A stretch of 64,000 nt of DNA from VRUE01 sp963780815 (GTDB taxonomy: Bacteria > Actinomycetota > Thermoleophilia > Solirubrobacterales > 70-9). Where the stretch lies: positions 248,001 to 312,000 of the forward strand of contig CAWADG010000005.1 of assembly GCA_963780815.1 (NCBI GenBank), in the 5' to 3' direction. The notes beneath the pieces were generated by a model. It made no database searches. It saw only the letters and a list, made by a program, of their open reading frames with translations, and was not told the origin of the DNA. Position numbers and translations under genes: made by a program. Shown one piece after another: positions 6,900 to 14,640 of the stretch; the first letter of the stretch is position 1; every line of letters starts with the position of its first letter.

Positions 6900-7945
6900 A
6901 CGTCTGGGTCGACATGTCCGCCCCGGCCCACGTGCTGGTCCTGCGGCCGATCATCGACCGCCTGCGCGGGCAGGGCCACACGGTCGAGATCACCTCGCGC
7001 GACTACGCCCAGACCCAGGCGCTGCTCGACCTGCACGGGATGCAGCACACCCCGATCGGCCGCCACGGCGGCGCCTCGCGGGTGCGGAAGGCGTACCGGC
7101 TCGGGGCGCGCACCGCGGGGATGATCGGGTTCGGGCGGGGCCGGTCGTTCGACCTCGCCCTCGCCCACGGCTCCAACGACCTCGCGATCGCCTCGCGCGT
7201 CCTCGGCATCCCCGAGGCCAACATGCACGACTACGAGTACGCGGTCACCCAGCACCACATCGGCTGCCGGCTGGCGAAGCGGGTGATGTTCCCCGAGTCG
7301 GTCCCGCCGGACCGATTGCGGCGGTTCGGGGTCGGCCCGGAGAAGCTCTTCGCCTATCCCGGGATCAAGGAGGAGTACTACCTCTTCGACTTCGAGCCCG
7401 ACGCCGGCGCGATGGAGCGGCTCTCGGTCGACACGTCGCGGGTCGTGGTCGTCGTCCGCCCTCCGCCCGACGTCTCGCTCTACCACCGCAAGTCGAACCC
7501 CCTCTTCCCGAAGGTCCTGACCAGGCTCGGCCAGGACGGTGAGGTTCACGCGATCGTCATGCCGCGGACGCAGACCCAGCGCGAGTTCATCGAGACGATG
7601 GAGCTCCCCTCGCTGATCGTCCCGCCCGGCGCGGTCGAGGCCCAGAGCCTGATCGCCCAGGCGGACCTGGTCGTCTCCGCCGGCGGGACGATGAACCGCG
7701 AGGCGGCTGCGCTCGGCACGCCCGTCTACACCACCTACGGGGGACGGCTCGGCGGCGTCGACGAAGAGCTGATCCGCTCCGGCCGGATGCGGCCGCTGAC
7801 CGACCCTCGCGCGCTGCAGCTGGAAAAGCGCTCCGCAGGAGCGACTCCGACGAAGAGGGATCCCGCCTTCCTCGTCGAGAGGATCCTCGGCACCGTCGGA
7901 GACTCGCCATCGCACGGAGAGCGACACCACGCCCTGACCTCCTAG
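6896..7945 (+). CDS. DUF354 family putative glycosyltransferase
   Basis: The 349-residue protein begins MNVWVDMSAPAHVLVLRPII and continues GHTVEITSRDYAQTQALLDL, both typical of DUF354. This family has the GT-B fold of UDP-GlcNAc 2-epimerases and glycosyltransferases. The C-terminal half has VVSAGGTMNREAAALGTPVY, the usual nucleotide-sugar-binding strand and loop. The ATG at 6896 has AGGAGG nine bases upstream and fits the family start; the longer frame from 6854 adds a basic tail that does not. It is followed by a sugar-phosphate transferase, asnB and wecA, so a role in surface polysaccharide assembly is likely. The acceptor is unknown. Confidence 0.8.
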   Translation: MNVWVDMSAPAHVLVLRPIIDRLRGQGHTVEITSRDYAQTQALLDLHGMQHTPIGRHGGASRVRKAYRLGARTAGMIGFGRGRSFDLALAHGSNDLAIASRVLGIPEANMHDYEYAVTQHHIGCRLAKRVMFPESVPPDRLRRFGVGPEKLFAYPGIKEEYYLFDFEPDAGAMERLSVDTSRVVVVVRPPPDVSLYHRKSNPLFPKVLTRLGQDGEVHAIVMPRTQTQREFIETMELPSLIVPPGAVEAQSLIAQADLVVSAGGTMNREAAALGTPVYTTYGGRLGGVDEELIRSGRMRPLTDPRALQLEKRSAGATPTKRDPAFLVERILGTVGDSPSHGERHHALTS

Positions 7946-7968
7946 CCGAGTCCGAGGAGACCCGGGCC

Positions 7969-8610
7969 AGGCTGCAGCACTTCATCGACCTCGCGGGCGA
8001 CGACGAATCGCGCCCGATAGACACGGTCCTGCGCGCGCTCGACATCCTCATCTCCGGCGCGATCCTGCTCATCCTCTCTCCGCTCCTGGCGCTGACCACG
8101 GCCGCCATCTTCGTCTCCTCCGGGCGGCGGGTCTTCTACCGTGGCGCCCGGGTCGGCCGCGCCGGCCAGCTCTTCTGGATGTACAAGTTCCGCACCCTGG
8201 CCCCCGACGCGGAAACGCGACTCGGGCCCTACCTCGGCGAGGAGCTCTCGCGCCGGACCGAGGAAGAGGTGACGAGGATCGGCCGGACGCTGCGGGCGAT
8301 CCACCTCGACGAGGTCCCGCAGCTGTGGAACGTCCTCCGCGGCGACATGGCCGTCGTCGGGCCGCGCCCGATCCGGCCCGCGTTCTTCACCGAGCTCTGC
8401 GAGGAGATCCCGCAGTACTGGCAGCGGCTGGTGGTCAGGCCGGGGGTGACCGGATTCGCGCAGACCCGCGTCACCCGTGAGGAGTCGTGGGCAAACAAGC
8501 TCGCCCACGACATGGAGTACATCGCCGACCGCTCGGTCGGCCTCTATTTCAGCGTCCTGCTGGCGACCGTCCCCAAGGTCCTCGGCCGAGGCCCGGCCGC
8601 TCCCGCCTGA
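7969..8610 (+). CDS. Bacterial sugar transferase (undecaprenyl-phosphate sugar-1-phosphate transferase), start uncertain
   Basis: The protein transfers a sugar phosphate from a nucleotide sugar to undecaprenyl phosphate at the membrane. It has one membrane helix (LDILISGAILLILSPLLALT), then VFYRGARVGR, YKFRTL, DEVPQLWNVLRGDMAVVGPR and RPGVTGF, the family motifs in order. No ATG, GTG or TTG occurs in frame before the ATG at 8179, which lies inside the domain. The frame is open far back into the DUF354 gene, one base behind its frame. I placed the start at a CTG (7969) that follows GAGGAGA. A frameshifted or sequencing-error start is as likely. Confidence 0.75.
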   Translation, partial: RLQHFIDLAGDDESRPIDTVLRALDILISGAILLILSPLLALTTAAIFVSSGRRVFYRGARVGRAGQLFWMYKFRTLAPDAETRLGPYLGEELSRRTEEEVTRIGRTLRAIHLDEVPQLWNVLRGDMAVVGPRPIRPAFFTELCEEIPQYWQRLVVRPGVTGFAQTRVTREESWANKLAHDMEYIADRSVGLYFSVLLATVPKVLGRGPAAPA

Positions 8611-8645
8611 TCTGACAGCTTGCGCGGCTGACAGACTGCCGCTGC

Positions 8646-10508
8646 ATGTGCGGCATCTGTGGCGTCGTCACGGCGGGAGGGGAGCGCCCGGACCTCGACG
8701 TGGTGAGGAGGATGAGCAGCCGCCTCGTCCACCGGGGCCCCGACAGCGACGGGCTCCACGCCGACGGCCCGGTCGCGCTGGCGGCGCGACGACTCTCGAT
8801 CATCGACCTCGAGGGCGGCACCCAGCCGATCGCCAACGAGGACGGCAGCGTCGTCGTCGTCCAGAACGGCGAGATCTACAACTACCGCGAGCTGCGCCGC
8901 GACCTCGAGCGCGCCGGGCACCGGTTCGCGACCGCATCCGACACCGAGGTCCTCGTCCACGCATACGAGGAGCACGGCGATGCGTTCGTCGAGCGGCTGC
9001 GGGGGATGTTCGCGATCGCGGTCTGGGACGGGCGCTCCTCCCGCCTGCTCCTCGCCCGCGACCGGTTCGGGATCAAGCCGCTCTTCTACCGCTTCGCGGA
9101 CGGCTCGCTCTCGTTCGCGTCAGAGCTGAAGGCGATGCTCGAGCAGCCGCAGTTCTCACGCGAGATCGATCCCCGGGCCCTCGCCGCGTTCCTCGCCTTC
9201 AACTCGGTGCCGGCCCCGATGACGATCTTCGCCGAGGCCCGGAAGCTGCCGGCGGGCTGCACGCTCGCATGGCAGGACGGCGAGATCGTCGAGCGCCGCT
9301 TCGCGCGGCCGCGGCCGGTCGAGGCAGGGCGGGCGCGGAGGGGGCCGGCCGACGAGCTCGCCGACGAGCTGCGGGAGACCCTGCGCGACTCGGTCCGCGC
9401 CCATCTGGTGGCCGACGTCCCGGTCGGCGTCCTCCTCTCCGGCGGGGTCGACTCCGCCGGCCTGACCGCGCTCGCCGCTGGCGAGTCGTCGGAGTCGGTC
9501 AGGACCTTCTCGATCGGGTTCGAGGAGGCGAGCTTCGATGAGCTTGAGCGGGCCAGGATGATCGCCCGCCGCTACGGCACCGACCACCACGAGCTCATCC
9601 TCCGCCCCGACGCCGCCGAGTTGCTGCCGAGCCTGATCGAGGCCTTCGACGAGCCGTTCGGCGACTCCTCGGCGGTCCCGACCTACCTCGTGTCACAGCT
9701 CGCGGCGGGGGAGGTGAAGGTCGCCCTCTCCGGCGAGGGCGGCGACGAGCTGTTCGGCGGCTACTACACCTACGTCGCCGACCTGCTGGCGCCGCGGGTG
9801 GCGCCCCTCACCGCGCTCGCCGCGCCGTTGATCGAGGCGCTGCCGAGCTCGGACGCGAAGGTCAGCCTCGACTACAAAGCGAAGCGCTTCGTGCGCGGCG
9901 CCCGCCTGCCGGCGCTCGAGCGCCACCACGCCTGGAAGGAGATCTTCCCGGCGCCGATGCGGGCGGGGCTGCTCGGCGGCCGAGATCCCGGCTGGGACCC
10001 GGTCGACCTGCTCCGCGACCGCTACGCGGAAACCGATGGCGCCGAGCCGCTGGCGCGCCTCCAGGACCTCGATCTCGGCATCTACCTCGTCGACGACCTC
10101 CTGGTCAAGACCGATCGCTCGAGCATGGCCCACTCGCTCGAGCTCCGGGTCCCGTTCCTCGACCAGCGGGTCGCCGAGTTCGCCCTCGGCCTCGCGACAC
10201 CCCTCAAGGTCCGGGGCTTCTCGAAGAAGCGGCTGCTGCGGCGGGCGCTGGCTCCGCTGCTGCCGCGGGAGATCGTCCGCGGCCAGAAGCAGGGGTTCTC
10301 GATCCCGCTCGCGGCCTGGCTGCGGGGGCCGCTGGAGCCGTTTGCCCGCGAGACGCTCTCGGCGGCGACGCTCGAGCGGCAGGGCTGCCTCGACCCCGCG
10401 GTCGTCACCGCAACCCTCGACCGCCACTGCTCCGGCGAGGAGGACCTCAGCCGGCAGCTCTGGGGCCTGATGTCGTTCACACTCTGGTTCGATCGGTATG
10501 CCCGCTAG
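8646..10508 (+). CDS. asnB: Asparagine synthase (glutamine-hydrolysing)
   Basis: The enzyme makes asparagine from aspartate, ATP and glutamine-derived ammonia. In surface-polysaccharide clusters, relatives amidate sugars or peptides. The 620-residue protein starts MCGICGVV with the amidotransferase nucleophile C2. It continues with HRGPDSDG and NGEIYNYREL in the glutaminase domain. From about residue 230 is the synthetase domain with the ATP-binding SGGVDS and the later LSGEGGDELFGGY. It follows the sugar transferase by 35 bases and overlaps wecA by 11 bases. The neighbourhood favours a polysaccharide role, but ordinary asparagine synthesis cannot be excluded. Confidence 0.9.
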   Translation: MCGICGVVTAGGERPDLDVVRRMSSRLVHRGPDSDGLHADGPVALAARRLSIIDLEGGTQPIANEDGSVVVVQNGEIYNYRELRRDLERAGHRFATASDTEVLVHAYEEHGDAFVERLRGMFAIAVWDGRSSRLLLARDRFGIKPLFYRFADGSLSFASELKAMLEQPQFSREIDPRALAAFLAFNSVPAPMTIFAEARKLPAGCTLAWQDGEIVERRFARPRPVEAGRARRGPADELADELRETLRDSVRAHLVADVPVGVLLSGGVDSAGLTALAAGESSESVRTFSIGFEEASFDELERARMIARRYGTDHHELILRPDAAELLPSLIEAFDEPFGDSSAVPTYLVSQLAAGEVKVALSGEGGDELFGGYYTYVADLLAPRVAPLTALAAPLIEALPSSDAKVSLDYKAKRFVRGARLPALERHHAWKEIFPAPMRAGLLGGRDPGWDPVDLLRDRYAETDGAEPLARLQDLDLGIYLVDDLLVKTDRSSMAHSLELRVPFLDQRVAEFALGLATPLKVRGFSKKRLLRRALAPLLPREIVRGQKQGFSIPLAAWLRGPLEPFARETLSAATLERQGCLDPAVVTATLDRHCSGEEDLSRQLWGLMSFTLWFDRYAR

Positions 10509-11772
10509 CCTCGACGCGCTCTTCGCCTTCCTGCTCGCGGGCCTCCTGGCGCTGCTGCTCGTCCCGCTTACCGACCGGTTCGCGAGGCGGGTCGGGGCGA
10601 TCGACTATCCCAACGAACGCTCGCTGCACGAAGCGCCGACGCCGAAGCTCGGCGGCCTCGCGATCCTCGTCGCGGTCCTCGTCGCCGGGCTGATCTGGCT
10701 TCCCTGGGACGCGGAGACGCGCGCGATCCTGATCGGCGCGGTCCTGATCACCGCGGTCGGATTCCTCGACGACATCTACGACCTCAACGCGGCGCTGAAG
10801 CTGGCGGGGCAGACGATCGCCGTGATCGTCCCGGTCACCGCCGGGGTGACCGTCGCAAGCTTCACCTTCCCGTTCCTCGGCGCCCTCGACCCCGGCTCGG
10901 TCGACCTGATCGGGCTCCCGGGCTCGGGCGCGATCGATCTCGGCGACATCGGCACCGTGGTCGGGATCGTCGCCGTGATCAACGTCATCAACCTGATCGA
11001 CGGCGTCGACGGGCTCGCCGCGGGCGTCTGCACGATCTCCGGAGTGACCCTGGCGGTGATCGCGCTCTCGCTCGATCGAAACGCCGCGGGTGTGCTGGCG
11101 GCGCTGACCGCCGGCGCCTCGCTCGGCTTCCTCCGCCACGGCTTCCCGCCGGCGACGACCTTCATGGGGGACACCGGCTCCAACCTGCTCGGTTTCCTGC
11201 TCGGGACCGTCGCCGTCCAGGGAGCGCTGAAGACGAACGCGGTGATCGCTCTCTTCCTGCCGCTGATCATCCTCGCCGTGCCGATCCTCGACACCGGCTT
11301 CGTCGTCGCCAAGCGGCTCAAATACCGGCGGCCGATCTACCGGGCCGACCGTTGGCACTTCCACCACCGGATGGCCGACATCGGGTTCTCGCAGCGGCGC
11401 ACGCTCGCCTACCTCTACGGCTGGACCTTCGTGATGGCCCTCCTCGCGCTGGCCCTGCGATTCGTTCCCTACAGCGACAACCACGGCCATTTCGACTTCT
11501 TCTGGAGCGCCGTGATGGCCTTCTTCGGCCTGCTGGCGCTGGCGGCCAGCGTCTACCTGGTCGAGGTCCTCGAGATCCTCAAGCTGCGCCAGGCGCGGCT
11601 GCGCCAGCTCGTCGGGCTGCGCCGCGACGCCGGCCGGCCGGTCCCCGGGGAGGAGGCGGTCGACCGCGCGGTCGAACGCGAGCTCGAGACCGGGAGCTTC
11701 CCGGTCGTCGACCCGGAGACCGGCGAGTTCGAGGCTCTCGACCCGGACCCGACCCCGGGTCCCGGGCGGTAG
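10498..11772 (+). CDS. wecA: MraY/WecA-type undecaprenyl-phosphate sugar-1-phosphate transferase
   Basis: The integral membrane enzyme transfers a HexNAc-phosphate from its UDP form to undecaprenyl phosphate, starting polysaccharide or arabinogalactan-type linkage synthesis. The 424-residue protein has about ten hydrophobic segments. It has the family signatures FLDDIYDL, NVINLIDGVDGLAAG, FMGDTGSNLLGF and WHFHHRM in the expected order. The C-terminal 60 residues are hydrophilic and acidic, longer than usual. Its ATG at 10498 lies inside the asnB end. wecA upstream of the atp operon is a conserved actinobacterial arrangement. Confidence 0.92.
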   Translation: MPASLDALFAFLLAGLLALLLVPLTDRFARRVGAIDYPNERSLHEAPTPKLGGLAILVAVLVAGLIWLPWDAETRAILIGAVLITAVGFLDDIYDLNAALKLAGQTIAVIVPVTAGVTVASFTFPFLGALDPGSVDLIGLPGSGAIDLGDIGTVVGIVAVINVINLIDGVDGLAAGVCTISGVTLAVIALSLDRNAAGVLAALTAGASLGFLRHGFPPATTFMGDTGSNLLGFLLGTVAVQGALKTNAVIALFLPLIILAVPILDTGFVVAKRLKYRRPIYRADRWHFHHRMADIGFSQRRTLAYLYGWTFVMALLALALRFVPYSDNHGHFDFFWSAVMAFFGLLALAASVYLVEVLEILKLRQARLRQLVGLRRDAGRPVPGEEAVDRAVERELETGSFPVVDPETGEFEALDPDPTPGPGR

Positions 11773-11824
11773 TGGCAACCGTCACGAAACTGGCTCTAGA
11801 AAGCGGATAGCGGCCCCTTTCGGA

Positions 11825-11863
11825 TATAGTCGCCATTCCGCCCGCTCGTCCTGAGCCGGGCGG
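11825..11863 (+). promoter_or_regulatory. Candidate atp operon promoter -10 box and leader hairpin
   Basis: TATAGT at 11825-11830 could be a -10 box; I see no good -35. About eight bases further is an inverted repeat, CCGCCCG (11838-11844) and CGGGCGG (11857-11863), followed by ATTTTAT. That is a weak terminator shape ending right at the atpI ATG (11869). It may terminate wecA transcription or attenuate the atp operon. Confidence 0.4.
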
Positions 11864-11868
11864 ATTTT

Positions 11869-12243
11869 ATGTCTCCTCCCAAGCACGTCGACCTGATGGT
11901 CCTGGCAGCCGCGCTCGCGGTTTTCCTGCTTGCCGGTTGGCCGATGATCGGCTACGCCGTCGCCGCCGCCGCATGGCTCGCGCAGCGCGGAATCCAGCTC
12001 CTCGCCGGCCGCCGCGTCGCGGAAGCGATTGCCAACGGCAACCGCCAGAAGGCGATGGGAACGCTGGCCGCCTCGACCCTCGGCCGGGTCTGGCTGATGG
12101 TCACGGCTGCGCTCCTCGCCGGCCTCGCCGACCGCGAATCGGGCCTCGCCGCGGCCCTGCTGCTGGTCGTCCTCTTCACCGTCTCCTTCGCCGCGCAGGG
12201 GATCGCCTACCTGCTCGAGCCTGAAGGGGAATTCACACCATGA
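11869..12243 (+). CDS. atpI: AtpI-like small membrane protein of the ATP synthase operon
   Basis: This 124-residue protein has four hydrophobic segments (about 8-22, 24-38, 68-84 and 92-113) and no soluble domain. It sits first in the operon. By position and topology it is the AtpI/Fo assembly-type protein, which in other bacteria helps c-ring assembly or Mg2+ supply; sequence similarity to known AtpI is weak. The ATG at 11869 lies at the foot of a hairpin and lacks a clear Shine-Dalgarno; an ATG at 11896 is the alternative. Its stop overlaps the atpB ATG (12240). Confidence 0.65.
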   Translation: MSPPKHVDLMVLAAALAVFLLAGWPMIGYAVAAAAWLAQRGIQLLAGRRVAEAIANGNRQKAMGTLAASTLGRVWLMVTAALLAGLADRESGLAAALLLVVLFTVSFAAQGIAYLLEPEGEFTP

Positions 12244-13202
12244 GCGCCGGTGCAGCGGCAGCCGGCAAAGCTCCGACCGAGAAGACCGGCGGCCTCTCGA
12301 CCAAAGCAAAGGTCCTGATCGGGGTCGGCGTCTACCTGGGGATCGCGATCCTGCTGGGGCTGATCTTCGGCAGCGCCGGCAAGAACGAATCGTTCGAGCC
12401 CCAGAACGAGTTCAAGCTCGAACCGTGGGTCTCGATCGAACTCGGCGGCATCGACCTCAGCATCAACAAGGCGGTCTTCTACCTCCTTCTGGCCAGTGCT
12501 CTGACGATCGCGGCGATGACCTGGATAGCGAAACGGATGGCTCAGAAGCCGAACCGGGTCCAGACCGCGGTCGAGGTCGCATACGACCTGACGAAGAACA
12601 ACATCACCGGCGGCAACCTCGACACTGCCACCGCGACGCGCTGGTTCCCCTTCCTCGGTGCCCTCTTCTTCTTCATCTGGTTCTCGAACATGATCGGCTT
12701 CCTGCCGCTGCCGACCAACACCGAGCACACCGTCGACATCTTCGGCGTCGCGGTTCCGAGCTTCGCCCTCTACGCGGCGACCGCGAACCTCTCGATCCCG
12801 CTCGTCCTCACCCTCGTCGTCTGGGTCTCCTACCACGTCGAAGGCATCCGCGCCAAGGGCTTCATTAAGTACCTGGCGAGCTGGCTGCCTCCTGGGCTCG
12901 AGGACATGAACCCGCTCGCCAAGGGCTTCATCTTCGTGATCGAGGCGATCTCCCACTTCGCCCGCCTGATCTCGCTCTCGGTGCGGCTCTTCGCCAACAT
13001 CCTCGCCGGCCACCTGCTGCTGCTGTTCATGGGCGGCGGGCTGGCGGTGCTGCTCGGGATCGCCGCGCTCGGCGCCCTCACGTTCCCGCTCGCGTTCTTC
13101 TTCTTCATCCTCGAGGTCGGCCTGATCGCCACCCTCCAGGCTTTTATCTTCTCGACCCTGACCGCGATCTACATCGGCGGAGCCGTTTCCGCCAGCCACT
13201 AG
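12240..13202 (+). CDS. atpB: F1Fo ATP synthase subunit a
   Basis: Subunit a forms the proton half-channels against the c ring in the membrane. The 320-residue protein has an N-terminal soluble tail and a first helix (about 26-46). The conserved stretch ISLSVRLFANILAGH near residues 247-261 contains the essential arginine. The last helix region (EVGLIATLQAFIFSTLTAIYIG) ends the protein. It is about 50 residues longer than the E. coli protein at the N-terminus, which is common in actinobacteria. The ATG at 12240 overlaps atpI by four bases. The subunit c gene follows after 17 bases. Confidence 0.97.
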   Translation: MSAGAAAAGKAPTEKTGGLSTKAKVLIGVGVYLGIAILLGLIFGSAGKNESFEPQNEFKLEPWVSIELGGIDLSINKAVFYLLLASALTIAAMTWIAKRMAQKPNRVQTAVEVAYDLTKNNITGGNLDTATATRWFPFLGALFFFIWFSNMIGFLPLPTNTEHTVDIFGVAVPSFALYAATANLSIPLVLTLVVWVSYHVEGIRAKGFIKYLASWLPPGLEDMNPLAKGFIFVIEAISHFARLISLSVRLFANILAGHLLLLFMGGGLAVLLGIAALGALTFPLAFFFFILEVGLIATLQAFIFSTLTAIYIGGAVSASH

Positions 13203-13219
13203 AAAAGGAGAGCTGTTCA

Positions 13220-13486
13220 ATGGATCTGTCCCCAATTGCCGCCGCGATCTCGGACGAAGGGATCGAATCGGCCGGCAAGGCGATCGCCCTCGGCGTCGGT
13301 GCCGGGCTCGGCTCGATCGGCGCCGGAATCGGCATCGGCTTCATCTTCGGCAAGGAGATCGAGTCGGTCGCCCGCCAGCCGGAGATGAAAGACGAGCTCC
13401 AGGCCATCCGCTGGCTCGGCTTCGCCCTGACCGAGGCTGTCGCCTTCTACACCTTCATCTTCGGCCTCATCGCCTTCTTCCTCTAG
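13220..13486 (+). CDS. atpE: F1Fo ATP synthase subunit c
   Basis: Subunit c forms the rotating proteolipid ring. The 88-residue protein is two membrane helices. The first contains the glycine-rich GVGAGLGSIGAGIGIGF (about 25-41), the second the proton-carrying glutamate E72 in LTEAVAFY. The polar loop is ARQPEMKDEL. Glutamate at the ion site with no adjacent sodium-type Gln/Ser pattern obvious by eye suggests proton use. The ATG at 13220 has a strong AAAAGGAGA upstream, fitting the high demand for this subunit. Confidence 0.97.
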   Translation: MDLSPIAAAISDEGIESAGKAIALGVGAGLGSIGAGIGIGFIFGKEIESVARQPEMKDELQAIRWLGFALTEAVAFYTFIFGLIAFFL

Positions 13487-13495
13487 GCCGGTCAC

Positions 13496-14083
13496 GTGGA
13501 GCTCATCGCCGGTGAAATAGCGGGCATCCTCAGCCTCGCAGCCCAGTCGGGGAAGGAAGAAGGCGGCAGCTTCCTGGTCTCGCCGGGCCTCGGGCTGATG
13601 ATCTGGACGCTGGTCCTCTTCCTGTTCACGATGTGGGTGCTGAGCAAGCTCGCATTCCCGAAAATCCAGGAGGCGCTCGACAGGCGCGCGAAGACGATCG
13701 CGGAGTCGATCGAAGCCGCGGAACGCCAGCGCAAGGAGTCGGACGAGCTGCTCGAGGAGTACCGCGCGCGGCTCGCGGAGGCCCGCGAGCAGGCCGACGA
13801 CATCATGCTCCGCGCCCGCAAGGCTGCCGAGACCGCGGAAGCGGAGGCGACGGCGTCGGGCAAGGAGAAACGCGAGGAGCTGGTCGAGCAGGCCAAGCGC
13901 GACATCGAGGCCGAGACCCGGCGCTCGCTGCAGCAGATCCGCAAGGAGGTCGCCGACCTGACCGTCCTCGCGACCGAGAAGGTCACCCGCAAGTCGCTCG
14001 GCGCCGAGGATCAGCGCCGGCTGGTCGAGGAGGCGCTGAGCGAGGTCGACTTCACAAGCCTCTCGGGGTCTGAGAGCAGCTGA
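13496..14083 (+). CDS. atpF: F1Fo ATP synthase subunit b
   Basis: Subunit b is the peripheral stalk linking Fo to F1. The 195-residue protein has one membrane helix (about 30-52, LGLMIWTLVLFLFTMWVLSKL), followed by a long charged coiled coil (about 60-170) rich in Ala, Glu, Arg and Lys. The GTG at 13496 is nine bases after atpE, and the stop overlaps the atpH ATG. Length and layout are usual for the family. There is no second b-type gene and no b-delta fusion of the mycobacterial kind. Confidence 0.95.
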   Translation: MELIAGEIAGILSLAAQSGKEEGGSFLVSPGLGLMIWTLVLFLFTMWVLSKLAFPKIQEALDRRAKTIAESIEAAERQRKESDELLEEYRARLAEAREQADDIMLRARKAAETAEAEATASGKEKREELVEQAKRDIEAETRRSLQQIRKEVADLTVLATEKVTRKSLGAEDQRRLVEEALSEVDFTSLSGSESS

Positions 14084-14619
14084 TGGCGCAGGAGCCCGCC
14101 CGCGTATACGCCGAGGCCCTCTTCGAGGTGGCCAAGGAGAGGGGGAAGCTCGACGCGATCGGCGACGAGCTCGCCCAGTTCGCGGACGCGGTCTCCGCCG
14201 ACCGCGAACTCCAGGTGTTCCTGTTCAGCCCTTACTTCTCGAGCGCGGAGAAGATCGAGGGCCTGCACAGGGCGGTGACCGGGGCCGACCCGGAGCTGAT
14301 GAACTTCCTCGAGCTGGCGGTCGAAAAGCATCGGATGCCGGAGATCTTCCGGATCCGGGGCCGCTTCGAGCAGCTCTGGAAGCAGGAGAACAAGCGCCTC
14401 GACGTGACCGTCACCAGCGCGGTCGAGCTCGACCCGGCGGTGGTCGAGGAGGTCGGGGCCGAGGTCGAGCGCCAGACGGGCCAGAAGGTCGAGCTGGCGA
14501 GCAGGGTCGACGACGGGATCCTCGGCGGGCTGGTGCTGCAGGTGGGCAACATGGTCCTCGACGCCAGCATCCGCAGTCGCCTGGAGAAACTTCGAAAGAG
14601 CGTCGCGCAGGCGGCGTGA
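14083..14619 (+). CDS. atpH: F1Fo ATP synthase subunit delta
   Basis: Subunit delta caps F1 and binds the b stalk. The 178-residue protein starts ARVYAEALFEVAKERGKL, the family's N-terminal helix. It ends LVLQVGNMVLDASIRSRLEKLRK, close to the delta signature (G-x-x-x-x-x-G-x-x-x-x-D-x-S-x-x-x-x-L). It is a free-standing delta, unlike the b-delta fusion of mycobacteria. The ATG at 14083 shares a base with the atpF stop (TGATG). atpA follows after 21 bases with GAAGGGATAAG as a ribosome site. Confidence 0.95.
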   Translation: MAQEPARVYAEALFEVAKERGKLDAIGDELAQFADAVSADRELQVFLFSPYFSSAEKIEGLHRAVTGADPELMNFLELAVEKHRMPEIFRIRGRFEQLWKQENKRLDVTVTSAVELDPAVVEEVGAEVERQTGQKVELASRVDDGILGGLVLQVGNMVLDASIRSRLEKLRKSVAQAA

Positions 14620-14640
14620 GGAAGGGATAAGAGCACCCAA

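Noticed and set aside
7829..7843. CGCTCC-GCA-GGAGCG hairpin inside the DUF354 gene C-terminus
   Set aside because: Six base pairs are easily produced by chance in GC-rich coding DNA, and no repeat elsewhere was found.
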